From positions 992,001 to 1,056,000 of the forward strand of contig NZ_AP028032.1 of NCBI RefSeq assembly GCF_030296935.1: 64,000 nt of DNA, in the 5' to 3' direction. Shown one piece after another: positions 8,918 to 17,690 of this stretch. The notes beneath the pieces were generated by a model. The model searched no databases and was not told the origin of the DNA. It was given only the letters and a program-made list of their open reading frames with translations. How positions within the stretch are numbered: position 1 is the stretch's first letter; each line of letters begins with the position of its first letter. Origin of the DNA: Coprobacter fastidiosus (GTDB taxonomy: Bacteria; Bacteroidota; Bacteroidia; Bacteroidales; Coprobacteraceae). The position numbers and the translations under genes are program-made.

Positions 8918-10192
8918 ATGTTACAACCTCTGGCAGAAAGATTACGTCCACAAAATTTAGACGAGTACATAGGACAAGAACATCTGGTAGGGAAAGGCGC
9001 TATTTTACGGCGAATGATCGATGCCGGACAAATTTCCTCCTTTATTTTATGGGGGCCTCCGGGAGTCGGCAAAACGACCTTAGCTAAAATCATATCCAAT
9101 CAGTTAGACGTTCCGTTCTATACCCTAAGTGCAATTCATTCGGGAGTAAAAGACGTACGCGATGTTATAGAAAAATGCAAAAATAACCGGATGTTCCAAA
9201 CGGGCAGACCGATACTTTTTATTGATGAAATACACCGATTCAATAAATCTCAACAAGACTCTTTATTAGGCGCTGTAGAAAACGGGACTGTTACCTTGAT
9301 CGGTGCAACGACAGAAAATCCCTCTTTTGAAGTAATACGTCCCCTTTTATCGCGCTGCCAAGTATATGTTCTCAAATCTCTTGAAGTAAAAAATTTACAA
9401 GCGCTTCTCGATCGAGCGATTCATTGCGACAAAGTATTGAAAAACTTAAAAATAAAAATACAAGAAACGAATGCACTGTTTCGTTACTCAGGAGGCGATG
9501 CCCGCAAACTTCTCAATATTTTAGACCTGATTACCAGCTCGAACGAAACTGAAAAAACAATAATTATCGATGATGCGACAGTAACAGAACGACTGCAACA
9601 AAATCCGTCAGCATACGATAAAGGCGGAGAAATGCACTATGACATCATATCGGCATTTATCAAGTCGATTCGGGGAAGCGACCCGGACGGAGCTATTTAC
9701 TGGTTAGCCCGAATGGTAGCCGGAGGAGAAGATCCGGCCTTTATCGCCCGACGTCTTGTCATATCGGCAGCAGAAGATATCGGACTCGCTAATCCGAATG
9801 CCTTGTTAATCGCCAATGCTTGTTTCGACGCGCTTCAGAATATCGGATGGCCTGAAGGACGGATCATTTTGGCCGAGGCAACGATTTATCTGGCGAGCAG
9901 TCCTAAAAGCAATTCGGCCTATATGGCAATAAATGATGCTTTAGGGATAGTAGAACGTACCGGAAATCTACCTGTTCCGTTACATTTGCGAAACGCGCCG
10001 ACATCTTTGATGAAAGAACTGGAATACGGTAAAAACTATAAATATGCACATGATTATGAAAATCATTTCGTCAAACAACAATTTCTTCCGGACGAATTAA
10101 AAAACGACTCTATATGGAAACCTCAGCCCAATCCGGCAGAAAATAAATTAAAAGACCATTTATCTTATTTATGGAAAGACCGTTATAAATAG
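8918..10192 (+). CDS. rarA: Replication-associated recombination protein A (MgsA/RarA AAA+ ATPase)
   Basis: 424 residues, the usual length of RarA. It begins MLQPLAERLRPQNLDEYIGQ, the typical RarA/clamp-loader N-terminus. Walker A is GPPGVGKTT, Walker B is FIDEIHRFNKSQQD, sensor 1 is IGATTENPSF, and an arginine finger region PLLSRC follows. The C-terminal tetramerisation part includes KSIRGSDPDGAIYWLARM and GEDPAFIARRLVI, which are diagnostic. RarA acts at stalled replication forks with SSB and RecA-type pathways. The frame stays open upstream to 8807, but that extension has no similarity and would include the promoter, so it is rejected. Confidence 0.95.
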   Translation: MLQPLAERLRPQNLDEYIGQEHLVGKGAILRRMIDAGQISSFILWGPPGVGKTTLAKIISNQLDVPFYTLSAIHSGVKDVRDVIEKCKNNRMFQTGRPILFIDEIHRFNKSQQDSLLGAVENGTVTLIGATTENPSFEVIRPLLSRCQVYVLKSLEVKNLQALLDRAIHCDKVLKNLKIKIQETNALFRYSGGDARKLLNILDLITSSNETEKTIIIDDATVTERLQQNPSAYDKGGEMHYDIISAFIKSIRGSDPDGAIYWLARMVAGGEDPAFIARRLVISAAEDIGLANPNALLIANACFDALQNIGWPEGRIILAEATIYLASSPKSNSAYMAINDALGIVERTGNLPVPLHLRNAPTSLMKELEYGKNYKYAHDYENHFVKQQFLPDELKNDSIWKPQPNPAENKLKDHLSYLWKDRYK

Positions 10193-10305
10193 ACAAACTC
10201 CTTAAAAACGGGATTACAACTATAATATTGTAAACCAAACGAAGAGTAAAATAACAAATAGTTTTTTTATTTGTCCATTTATATTCAAATTGATCGGATA
10301 TTTTT

Positions 10306-10336
10306 TTTGTTATACATAAAATTTGTATTAATTTCG
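10306..10336 (+). promoter_or_regulatory. Likely promoter of serC-serA
   Basis: TTTG at 10306-10309 and TAATTTCG at 10329-10336 (one mismatch to TAnnTTTG) are separated by 19 bp, the normal Bacteroidota spacing. Transcription would start near 10343 and leave a leader of about 140 nt before serC. No known riboswitch fold is recognised in that leader. The stretch 10193-10305 shows nothing else. Confidence 0.5.
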
Positions 10337-10481
10337 CAGCATCGATATACAACAGAAATTGTTTTTAATCCGATCCGGAATTCTCCGAATATTACATATT
10401 TATAGAAACCTTAATATGCATGCCGGAAAACAATTTCCTAAATATTAATAGAACAGTATATAAACTATAAATATTGAACAA

Positions 10482-11549
10482 ATGAAGAAGCACAATTTTT
10501 ACGCAGGTCCTTCTATTCTGAGTGAATACACCATCAAAAACACGGCTGATGCCGTATTAGATTTTGCAGGGACAGGATTATCTTTATTGGAAATATCACA
10601 CCGTAGCAAAGAATTTGTCGCTGTAATGGATGAAGCACAAGCTCTTGTAAAAGAGTTATTAGATGTTCCGTCCGGATACGAAGTCGTTTTCCTCGGTGGT
10701 GGCGCCAGTTTGCAATTCTGCATGGTTCCGTTCAATTTGTTGAAAAAGAAAGCCGCTTATCTTGAAACCGGAACTTGGGCTGTAAACGCTATTAAAGAAG
10801 CCAAGTTATTCGGTGAAGTCGATGTTGTCGCTTCTTCAAAAGAAGCTAACTTTACTTATATTCCTAAAGGATATACAGTACCCGAAGATGCCGATTACTT
10901 TCACATCACTACCAATAATACTATCTTCGGTACTGAAATGCGCTATGATCCGGACGTAAAAGTACCGTTGGTAGCAGATATGTCTTCGGACATTTTTTCG
11001 CGCCCGATCGATATTGCCAAATACAATATCATTTATGCCGGAGCACAAAAGAACTTAGCACCTGCCGGTGTTACAATCGCAATTGTTCGTGAAGATGCTC
11101 TCGGACATGTAGATCGTGCTATTCCCACCATGCTCGATTACCGAACCCATATCAAAAAAGGATCTATGTTCAACACTCCTCCCTGTTTACCGGTATTCTC
11201 AGCATTGCAAACATTAAAATACTACAAGCAATTGGGTGGCGTTAAGGTGCTTGAAAAAATGAATATCGAAAAAGCAGCTATTCTTTACGATGAAATAGAT
11301 CGCAATAAACTGTTTAAAGGAACAGCTAATGTAGAAGACCGCTCGATCATGAACGTTTGTTTCGTAATGAATGACGAATACAAAGACCTGGAAGACGAAT
11401 TTATCAAATTCGCGACAAGCAAAGGTATGGTCGGCATTAAAGGTCACCGCTCCGTAGGAGGTTTCAGAGCATCCATTTACAATGCAATGCCAAAATCAAG
11501 TGTCGAAGCTTTGATCGACACGATGAAAGAATTTGAAAAAGCTCATTAA
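10482..11549 (+). CDS. serC: Phosphoserine aminotransferase
   Basis: 355 residues, normal for SerC. It makes O-phosphoserine from 3-phosphohydroxypyruvate with glutamate, using PLP. It opens with [17 protein letters not shown] (the YAGPS substrate loop), contains [24 protein letters not shown] and NTIFGTE, and has the PLP lysine in [14 protein letters not shown] near residue 190. The end [15 protein letters not shown] is the conserved C-terminal block. The next gene, serA, begins 16 bp downstream, so two consecutive serine steps are co-transcribed. Confidence 0.97.
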   Translation: MKKHNFYAGPSILSEYTIKNTADAVLDFAGTGLSLLEISHRSKEFVAVMDEAQALVKELLDVPSGYEVVFLGGGASLQFCMVPFNLLKKKAAYLETGTWAVNAIKEAKLFGEVDVVASSKEANFTYIPKGYTVPEDADYFHITTNNTIFGTEMRYDPDVKVPLVADMSSDIFSRPIDIAKYNIIYAGAQKNLAPAGVTIAIVREDALGHVDRAIPTMLDYRTHIKKGSMFNTPPCLPVFSALQTLKYYKQLGGVKVLEKMNIEKAAILYDEIDRNKLFKGTANVEDRSIMNVCFVMNDEYKDLEDEFIKFATSKGMVGIKGHRSVGGFRASIYNAMPKSSVEALIDTMKEFEKAH

Positions 11550-11564
11550 TAAGGAGACACGATC

Positions 11565-12485
11565 ATGAAAATATTAGTTGCAACAGATAAACCGTTCGCA
11601 GCTGTTGCTGTAAACGGAATCAAAGATGTAGTAGAAAGTGCCGGTATCAAATTAGCTTTACTCGAAAAATACGGAGAAAAAAGTAAATTATTGGACGCTG
11701 TTAAAGACGTTGAAGGCTTGATTGTCCGTAGTGATATTATCGATGCAGAAGTTCTCAATGCCGCCAAACAATTAAAAGTCGTTGTCCGTGCCGGAGCAGG
11801 ATATGACAATATCGACCTTGCAACAGCAACTGCCAACGGAGTTTGTGTAATGAATACTCCCGGACAAAATTCAAACGCAGTAGCCGAATTAGTATTCGGG
11901 ATGACAGTTATGATGGCCCGGAATCTGTATAACGGAACATCAGGGACAGAGTTAAAAGGTAAAAAATTAGGTATTCACGCATTTGGTCAGGTAGGTCGCA
12001 ACGTTGCACGCATTGCGAAAGGTTTCGGAATGGAAGTTTTCGCTTTTGACCCTTATTGCCCGGCATCAGTGATGGAAGCAGAGGGAGTAAAACCGATTAC
12101 AGACATCAATGAACTTTACTCAACCTGTCAATATGTATCATTGCATATTCCGGCAACCAATGAAACTAAAAAATCGATCAATTATGCTCTTCTGAAACAA
12201 ATGCCCAAAGGCGCTATGCTCATTAATACAGCACGCAAGGAAGTCATAAATGAAGAAGAATTAGTGCAAATAATGGATGAACGTCCGGATTTCCGTTACG
12301 TATCGGACATTACACCTGATAATGCATCTGTGTTCGCAGAAAAATTTACAGGACGCTATTTCTTCACTCCGAAGAAAATGGGTGCTCAAACAGCCGAAGC
12401 CAACATCAACGCAGGAATCGCCGCAGCAAAACAATCGGTAGGATTTTTGAAAGAGGGTATAGACAAGTTTAAAGTAAACAAATAA
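11565..12485 (+). CDS. serA: D-3-phosphoglycerate dehydrogenase, short Bacteroidales type
   Basis: 306 residues: a 2-hydroxyacid dehydrogenase without the C-terminal ACT domain of longer SerA enzymes. It catalyses the first step of serine synthesis, 3-phosphoglycerate to 3-phosphohydroxypyruvate with NAD. The substrate-binding part holds RAGAGYDNIDLATA and NTPGQNSNAVAEL. The Rossmann motif is GIHAFGQVGRN. The block at the usual catalytic-His position reads FTPKKMGAQTAEANINAG, with Lys where most SerA proteins have TPHLGAST. I recall the same Lys in other Bacteroidales SerA proteins, so it is probably a lineage form and not damage. A strong terminator follows. Confidence 0.93.
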   Translation: MKILVATDKPFAAVAVNGIKDVVESAGIKLALLEKYGEKSKLLDAVKDVEGLIVRSDIIDAEVLNAAKQLKVVVRAGAGYDNIDLATATANGVCVMNTPGQNSNAVAELVFGMTVMMARNLYNGTSGTELKGKKLGIHAFGQVGRNVARIAKGFGMEVFAFDPYCPASVMEAEGVKPITDINELYSTCQYVSLHIPATNETKKSINYALLKQMPKGAMLINTARKEVINEEELVQIMDERPDFRYVSDITPDNASVFAEKFTGRYFFTPKKMGAQTAEANINAGIAAAKQSVGFLKEGIDKFKVNK

Positions 12486-12506
12486 ACATATTTTTACGTT
12501 TATAAC

Positions 12507-12558
12507 AAAGCGTTAAGATGACAAAGAAATCTAAATTCCTCTGTCATCTTAACGCTTT
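12507..12558 (+). terminator. Strong hairpin after serA
   Basis: Perfect 17-bp inverted repeat (12507-12523 with 12542-12558, AAAGCGTTAAGATGACA and its complement) with an 18-nt loop. It ends the serC-serA unit, or partly separates it from the DUF1015 gene that starts 45 bp later. Confidence 0.8.
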
Positions 12559-12603
12559 ATCCGTTCTAAATATTATTTTCGCATATATTTTAAAATCTAT
12601 AAT

Positions 12604-13851
12604 ATGGCTCAAATAAAACCGTTTAAAGGAATAAGACCACCCCAAAAATTTGTAGAAGAGGTAGCATCCCGCCCCTATGACGTATTGAATTCGGAAGAAG
12701 CTCGAACCGAAGCTGCGGGAAATGAAAAATCACTCTATCACATTATTAAACCCGAAATAGATTTTCCTTCCGGAACAGATGAACATGATGAGCGTGTATA
12801 TGCAAAAGCAGCCGAAAATTTTCAAAAATTTCAAGATAAAGGCTGGCTGATACAGGACGAAAAAGAAAATTATTACATTTATGCACAAACCATGAACGGG
12901 AAAACTCAATATGGTCTCGTCGTGGGAGCTTATGTTCCGGATTATATGAACGGCATTATCAAAAAACACGAACTGACTCGCCGGGATAAAGAAGAAGACC
13001 GGATGAAGCATGTTCGTGTAAATAACGCCAACATCGAACCGGTATTTTTCGCTTATCCGGATAATAAAATATTAGACATGATCATAAAGAAATATACAGA
13101 TCAAAAACCTGTATATGATTTTATAGCACCAGGGGACGGATTCGGGCATACATTCTGGATAGTCAATGATGAAAACGACATCTCTACCATTACGGCAGAA
13201 TTCGCAAAAATGCCGGCACTATATATCGCAGACGGACATCATCGCTCGGCAGCAGCAGCGTTGGTCGGTGCGGAAAAGGCAAAACAAAATCCAAATCATA
13301 AAGGAGACGAAGAATACAACTATTTCATGGCCGTATGTTTCCCTGCCAACCAACTTACGATCATCGATTATAATCGCGTCGTAAAAGACCTAAACGGATT
13401 AACAGCCGAACAATTTCTGTCTGCATTACATCAGAATTTTATTGTGGAAGAAAAAGGATACGAGATATACAAACCTTCTGCTTTACATAATTTCTCTCTT
13501 TATCTTGCAGGCAAATGGTATAGTCTTACGGCAAAGCCGGGAACTTATGACGATAATGATCCGATCGGAGTTCTTGACGTAACGATTTCATCCAATCTCA
13601 TATTAAACGAAATTTTAGGGATTAAAGATCTCCGGTCTGATAAACGTATCGATTTTGTAGGAGGAATCCGCGGATTAGGAGAACTGAAAAAACGAGTGGA
13701 TAGCGGAGAAATGCAGGTGGCTTTAGCCCTTTATCCTGTATCAATGAAACAATTAATGGACATTGCCGACTCCGGAAATATCATGCCTCCCAAAACGACA
13801 TGGTTCGAGCCCAAACTTCGATCTGGACTTATAATCCACAAGTTAGATTAA
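12604..13851 (+). CDS. DUF1015 family protein with DGHHR motif, possible serine kinase-like enzyme
   Basis: 415 residues, a full-length DUF1015 protein. Conserved blocks are FKGIRPPQ and SRPYDVLNSEEAR at the N-terminus, LTRRDKEEDRMKHVR near residue 125, and ALYIADGHHRSAAAALVG near residue 205. The DGHHR motif also occurs in ParB/sulfiredoxin-fold proteins that phosphorylate free serine (SerK/SbnI type). No reaction is established for this family as far as I know. The position right behind serC and serA suggests a role linked to serine or phosphoserine, which is inference. The product looks cytoplasmic: there is no signal peptide or membrane segment. Confidence 0.88.
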   Translation: MAQIKPFKGIRPPQKFVEEVASRPYDVLNSEEARTEAAGNEKSLYHIIKPEIDFPSGTDEHDERVYAKAAENFQKFQDKGWLIQDEKENYYIYAQTMNGKTQYGLVVGAYVPDYMNGIIKKHELTRRDKEEDRMKHVRVNNANIEPVFFAYPDNKILDMIIKKYTDQKPVYDFIAPGDGFGHTFWIVNDENDISTITAEFAKMPALYIADGHHRSAAAALVGAEKAKQNPNHKGDEEYNYFMAVCFPANQLTIIDYNRVVKDLNGLTAEQFLSALHQNFIVEEKGYEIYKPSALHNFSLYLAGKWYSLTAKPGTYDDNDPIGVLDVTISSNLILNEILGIKDLRSDKRIDFVGGIRGLGELKKRVDSGEMQVALALYPVSMKQLMDIADSGNIMPPKTTWFEPKLRSGLIIHKLD

Positions 13852-13876
13852 TTCTTATTCCGAAATATATAGAAGC

Positions 13877-13921
13877 AATCTGGAACTTTTGACATTAAAA
13901 CGATTATTAAAGTTCCAGATT
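13877..13921 (+). terminator. Terminator after the DUF1015 gene
   Basis: Perfect 13-bp inverted repeat (13877-13889 with 13909-13921, AATCTGGAACTTT) with a 19-nt loop, 25 bp after the stop codon. Confidence 0.75.
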
Positions 13922-13956
13922 CCTAAAAAAAGACAAAAAATACGTATGTGATGCAG

Positions 13957-13988
13957 CTATCAAATAGAGAAAAACATCTATTTGATAG
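13957..13988 (+). repeat. Perfect hairpin in the leader of the ECF sigma gene
   Basis: CTATCAAATAGA at 13957-13968 and its exact complement at 13977-13988 enclose an 8-nt loop. It ends 27 nt before the sigma-factor start and is not followed by a T-run. It could be an operator, an RNA element affecting translation, or a second weak terminator. Confidence 0.55.
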
Positions 13989-14015
13989 TTGTTCGCAATA
14001 AATTACGCGAACCGA

Positions 14016-14540
14016 ATGAATGAAACGCAACTTATAGAAGGTTGTAAACAGCATAATCCGAAAGCTCAAAAAGCTTTATATGATACCTATGCACGGAAAA
14101 TGATGTCGGTATGCCTGCGTTACGGAAGTAACCGGGAAACGGCTGAGGATCTGTTGCAAGAGGGTTTTATCAAGGTTTTTTCTGCAATCGGATCTTTTGA
14201 AGGAAGCGGATCTTTTGAAGGTTGGATGAGACGTATTTTTGTAAATACGGCATTAGAATATCTCCGTAAAAATGATATTCTGAAAGAGTCGGTTGAAATC
14301 GACAATACGGAAGTTTTACAAGAGGTAGATTATTCGGCCATAGAACGAATATCGGCAGACGAGTTAATGGAACTGATAGCGGAGCTTCCCCCGGGATTTC
14401 GGACGGTTTTCAATATGTTTGTCATAGAAGGCTACTCCCATAAAGAAATAGGAGATGCCTTAGGTATCACAGAAAGTACATCTCGTTCCCAATTGACCCG
14501 AGCCAAACGGCTGTTACAAAAAAAATTAGAAGAATTATAA
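14016..14540 (+). CDS. ECF-type RNA polymerase sigma factor
   Basis: 174 residues from the ATG at 14016 (MNETQLIEGCKQHNPKAQKA). The frame is open from 13989, but that would need a TTG start abutting a hairpin. Region 2 reads ALYDTYARKMMSVCLRYG and ETAEDLLQEGFIKVF, and GSFEGWMRRIFVNTALEYLRK completes it. Region 4 is LPPGFRTVFNMFVIEGYSHK with a helix-turn-helix EIGDALGITESTSRSQLTRAK. This is a common Bacteroidota sigma-70 ECF family. The next gene codes for an inner-membrane-anchored protein with an anti-sigma-like N-terminus, so cell-envelope control is likely. Confidence 0.93.
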   Translation: MNETQLIEGCKQHNPKAQKALYDTYARKMMSVCLRYGSNRETAEDLLQEGFIKVFSAIGSFEGSGSFEGWMRRIFVNTALEYLRKNDILKESVEIDNTEVLQEVDYSAIERISADELMELIAELPPGFRTVFNMFVIEGYSHKEIGDALGITESTSRSQLTRAKRLLQKKLEEL

Positions 14541-14588
14541 TAGATAATTGAAAAATAAAAAGGTTTATGCCTTGTAAAACAGAGAAAG

Positions 14589-15821
14589 ATGAACAATAAA
14601 GATTTTGAACATCTTATACAGGAAAAATTAAAAGACCACGAAACAGAGGTTCCTGTAGGTTTATGGGAATCTATCGAAAAAGAACTGCCTCGTAAAAAAG
14701 TCTTTTCTTTACCTGTATTTATCAGATACGCAGCAGCATGTATCATTGTTGCCGTATGCTCTGTTACCGCTTATCTGTTTTTAGAACAATCGGATAAGAT
14801 ACAAATTGTTCAAAACCGACATTCTGCCATTCCTCAACAACAACCTCCTAAAACAGAAGAACCGAATATACAAGAAGCTAAGGTTTCCCTGCCACACAAG
14901 CCCCTGATCACTCAGTCTAAAACGACTACTGAAAAAGAAAAAAATGTTCAGAAAGAATTATCAGAGAATGTGGTGATAAATGAATTTATTACACAACAAC
15001 CGAATAATCAGGGGAAAGAGGAAAAACTGAGCAAGACTTTTCCTTCTGTTGTAAAAAAAGCAAATAACGAACAGAAAAGACATCCGGATAACATTTCCGA
15101 AGAAGAATACAATCGTAAACTAAAAGAATTTGAACAAGCAGGTCAAAAAGAGGTCTTGACAGAAACCAATTTCAATTCCCAAAAAAGAAACGGTTTTTCT
15201 CTCGGATTATTGGCTGCGAATGCTCTTCCGGGATCAAAAAATACGAATAACCAACCTCTGACAAGAAGTTCTTCGATTATGGGAGATGAGCTTAGTTTAT
15301 TCTCGACTCCCGAACCGTTAAAGTTCACACACAAGACACCCATATCTGTCGGCTTGACTATTGAAAAACATCTCGGTAAGCATTGGGGAGTCGAAAGTGG
15401 TATAGTCTACACATTATTACGTTCAGACTACAAAACTCAATCATTAAGTCAAGAAGGAAAACAAGAATTACATTACATAGGTATACCTTTACAAGCGATA
15501 TATCGCTTTGCCCGTGCCGGGAATTTTTCATTCTATGCTGCGGCAGGGCCTAAAATAGATTTCAATGTCAGCGGGCGCAGGACCGAAACTGCCAGAAACG
15601 GTATTGCATCCAGTAACGGGACAGAAGATATTCGAGATAAAAAACCGCAGTGGTCATTGCAACTCAGAGCCGGAGCAGCTTATGCATTTATTCCTCAATT
15701 AGAATTATATGCAGAACCATCAATGGCATATTACATTAATAATAAAAGCGATATTCCCGATTTATGGAAAGATAAACCCTTGAATTTCATTTTTCAAGTA
15801 GGTTTAAGAACAAACTTTTAA
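14589..15821 (+). CDS. Anti-sigma-like membrane anchor joined to an outer-membrane beta-barrel domain
   Basis: 410 residues. Residues 1-36 are charged (MNNKDFEHLIQEKLKDHE, then VPVGLWESIEKELPRKK, as in Bacteroidota anti-sigma and envelope partner proteins). One transmembrane helix spans about 45-65 (YAAACIIVAVCSVTAYLFL). Residues 66-200 are a Gln/Lys/Glu-rich linker. The C-terminal half from about 205 is a PorT/OmpA-like small barrel (FSLGLLAANALPGS, GLTIEKHLGKHWGVESGIVY, FYAAAGPKIDFNVSG, ending FIFQVGLRTNF). The arrangement is found in other Bacteroidales behind ECF sigma genes. How one polypeptide uses both an inner-membrane helix and a barrel is unclear. It begins 48 bp after the sigma gene. 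Confidence 0.75.
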   Translation: MNNKDFEHLIQEKLKDHETEVPVGLWESIEKELPRKKVFSLPVFIRYAAACIIVAVCSVTAYLFLEQSDKIQIVQNRHSAIPQQQPPKTEEPNIQEAKVSLPHKPLITQSKTTTEKEKNVQKELSENVVINEFITQQPNNQGKEEKLSKTFPSVVKKANNEQKRHPDNISEEEYNRKLKEFEQAGQKEVLTETNFNSQKRNGFSLGLLAANALPGSKNTNNQPLTRSSSIMGDELSLFSTPEPLKFTHKTPISVGLTIEKHLGKHWGVESGIVYTLLRSDYKTQSLSQEGKQELHYIGIPLQAIYRFARAGNFSFYAAAGPKIDFNVSGRRTETARNGIASSNGTEDIRDKKPQWSLQLRAGAAYAFIPQLELYAEPSMAYYINNKSDIPDLWKDKPLNFIFQVGLRTNF

Positions 15822-15885
15822 CAGGAGTTTTTTGAGTTTTCAATAAAAAAGATCTTATACACACAAAATAAACGACAAAATAAAT

Positions 15886-16641
15886 ATGAACAAATTCTTA
15901 AAAACAGTTGGAATTACATTTACAGTTTTATCTCTGATATTATTAACCGGATGTATCGGTGATAACGGCAATACGACACAATCTTCAGGGATAGGGACTA
16001 TACAGATTTCAAGCGGAGTTCCTTGCATTAATTTAGATAATCTGAATGCAAAAATTACAGGAAACGGTATCAGCGCAGAAGATCGGGGCAAACGCATCTA
16101 CTGCGGTTATCTGATAGACTGGGATAATCAACCGGATTCTCCTATAATACAAGCCGAGTTGAGTGACATTTCTATATGGGAAATAGAGGAATACACCCGA
16201 TCTTCGGAAATAACCATTCAAGATAGCGATCCTTTGATCAATATCGCTAATCTTTCTATTACGATGGAAGTTAATGATTATGGAGACAACATTATTACAT
16301 TCAGAACTTTAACTTATAAAACCGCAGAAGGGGGAACAGCATCTTCTTTGAAACTGGTAGAAAAGCTACCGGCTGAAGGAGAAGAAATTGATGCTAAAAC
16401 TAAAACCGTCATGCTCATTTATGATGAAGGGACTATAAATCAAGATGCAACTGAAGCGGCATGGAGATCATTCTATATTCCTAAAGAGGCCGGAATAACC
16501 AAACTCGTATTCCAATTTAAAAGCTCACAAAAACCTAACGGAGTCTTTTCTGTAAAAGACGATGAAGGTAAAGTGATTGAGAATGCTTATTATACAGAAT
16601 TATCTTATTCTACAGGTACGGAATCAACAACCACAGAATAA
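15886..16641 (+). CDS. NigD-like lipoprotein
   Basis: 251 residues. The signal peptide ends LILLTGC with Cys23, followed by IGDNGN. The protein contains GKRIYCGYLIDWDNQP and a C-terminal region with WRSFYIPKEAGITKLVFQFK, in keeping with NigD-like proteins of Bacteroidales (named for the nigABCD region in Prevotella). Their molecular role is not known. It follows the sigma/barrel pair by 64 bp on the same strand, ends before a strong terminator, and is probably the last gene of the unit. Confidence 0.65.
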   Translation: MNKFLKTVGITFTVLSLILLTGCIGDNGNTTQSSGIGTIQISSGVPCINLDNLNAKITGNGISAEDRGKRIYCGYLIDWDNQPDSPIIQAELSDISIWEIEEYTRSSEITIQDSDPLINIANLSITMEVNDYGDNIITFRTLTYKTAEGGTASSLKLVEKLPAEGEEIDAKTKTVMLIYDEGTINQDATEAAWRSFYIPKEAGITKLVFQFKSSQKPNGVFSVKDDEGKVIENAYYTELSYSTGTESTTTE

Positions 16642-16667
16642 AGCACATAATTTCCATAACTTCCATA

Positions 16668-16705
16668 AAGTCACCCTGCAAAATTTTGGTTTTGCAGGGT
16701 GACTT
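16668..16705 (+). terminator. Terminator after the sigma/lipoprotein unit
   Basis: Perfect 16-bp inverted repeat AAGTCACCCTGCAAAA (16668-16683) and 16690-16705 with a 6-nt loop. The stretch 16706-16902 has no gene. A lone plus-strand TACCTTTG at 16800-16807 resembles a -7 element. Confidence 0.85.
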
Positions 16706-16902
16706 GTTAAGAAAAGCGGAATGATTATACTTCTTTAGAGCTTACATAAAATCTATTCGGATCAGATTTAAGAGTTTCTTTCAATCAAGTATAGTTTGTT
16801 ACCTTTGCAAGGTGACAACAGCTATCCGACAAACGAAAACAGACCGAAATAAAACACTCAAATGACCTGATAATATCTTTTTATCGGGAAAATTTAGAAT
16901 AA

Positions 16903-17340
16903 TCACTCTGTTTTTTGTTTTTGCAAAAGGTCTCTGATCTGTGTTAAAACCTGAACTTCTTCTGAAGGGGCTGGAGGTGTAGCCGTTTTTTCTTCTTTTT
17001 GCCGAGAAGTAAACTTCGCCATTAACTTAATCATGCAAAAAATAGCAAACGCTATAATCAGAAAATCGACACTTGCTTGAATAAAATTTCCATAATTCAG
17101 CTCTACAGCAGGAGTTACTACCTCTCCTGCAGCATTGACCTCAGCAGCATGTAACGTCAACTTCAAATCCGTAAAATTAATACCCCCGATCAATAAACCG
17201 ACCACCGGCATAATTACATCAGAAACCGCAGACGATACAATTTTACCAAATGCACCACCGATAATGATACCGACAGCCATATCGACCACATTACCACGCA
17301 TAGCAAACTGCTTAAAATCATTTACAAATTTCATTTTCAT
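16903..17340 (-). CDS. mscL: Large-conductance mechanosensitive channel
   Basis: 145 residues, typical MscL. The N-terminal amphipathic helix and first membrane helix read [20 protein letters not shown] and [20 protein letters not shown], the most conserved part of the family. The second helix is [20 protein letters not shown] and the cytoplasmic helix ends [14 protein letters not shown]. It forms a homopentamer in the inner membrane and opens under extreme turgor. Translation may start at Met1 or at Met3. The gene stands alone, divergent from the thiamine operon. Confidence 0.96.
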   Translation of the reverse strand: MKMKFVNDFKQFAMRGNVVDMAVGIIIGGAFGKIVSSAVSDVIMPVVGLLIGGINFTDLKLTLHAAEVNAAGEVVTPAVELNYGNFIQASVDFLIIAFAIFCMIKLMAKFTSRQKEEKTATPPAPSEEVQVLTQIRDLLQKQKTE

Positions 17341-17522
17341 ATTTTATCAAATTAGTATTATAAAAATCTTTCAAAATTTCAAGAACTCCGAAAATATCAA
17401 TAAAACAAATATACAGATTATTCATAACATTGTTTATAAACCACTTATATTAAATTAAAGTTCATTTTTAATTTATTTTCCGATTTTAATCAAATTATAG
17501 CAATAAAACCAAACCTTTTTTC

Positions 17523-17530
17523 TACTTTTG
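17523..17530 (+). promoter_or_regulatory. -7 promoter element of the thiamine operon
   Basis: TACTTTTG, an exact TAnnTTTG match, stands directly before the TPP riboswitch. A transcript starting about 6-7 nt later would begin at the riboswitch. Confidence 0.6.
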
Positions 17531-17532
17531 TA

Positions 17533-17612
17533 CGAAACAAAAGGGGTGCCCTAAAAGGCTGAGATTATACCCTATGAACCTGACGGATAATGCCGGCGTA
17601 GGAATTTGTTCA
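17533..17612 (+). promoter_or_regulatory. TPP (THI-box) riboswitch
   Basis: The THI-box pattern is clear: GGGGTGCC at 17543-17550, GGCTGAGA at 17558-17565, ACCCTATGAACCTGA at 17569-17583 and GGATAATGCCGGCGTAGGAA at 17585-17604. It binds thiamine pyrophosphate and lowers expression of the operon when TPP is plentiful. Downstream, CATAGGGT at 17632-17639 is an exact complement of ACCCTATG at 17569-17576 inside the sensor. A hairpin at 17649-17671 follows, and its right arm can instead pair with TTGAG at 17681-17685 near the thiD ribosome binding region. This looks like a translation-level switch, because no U-rich terminator is visible. Confidence 0.95.
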
Positions 17613-17690
17613 TAGCATATATTATAAACTACATAGGGTCCTGCCTCTTTTGAGTTAAAACAAAACTCAAATCTAATTAGTTGAGCAAAG

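Noticed and set aside
11565-12485. serA as a broken gene because of the changed catalytic block
   Set aside because: Length, Rossmann motif and frame are intact, and the same block is recalled from other Bacteroidales, so it is treated as functional.
16800-16900. Small RNA starting at TACCTTTG near 16800
   Set aside because: There is only a -7-like match, with a weak G-U hairpin and no clear terminator behind it.
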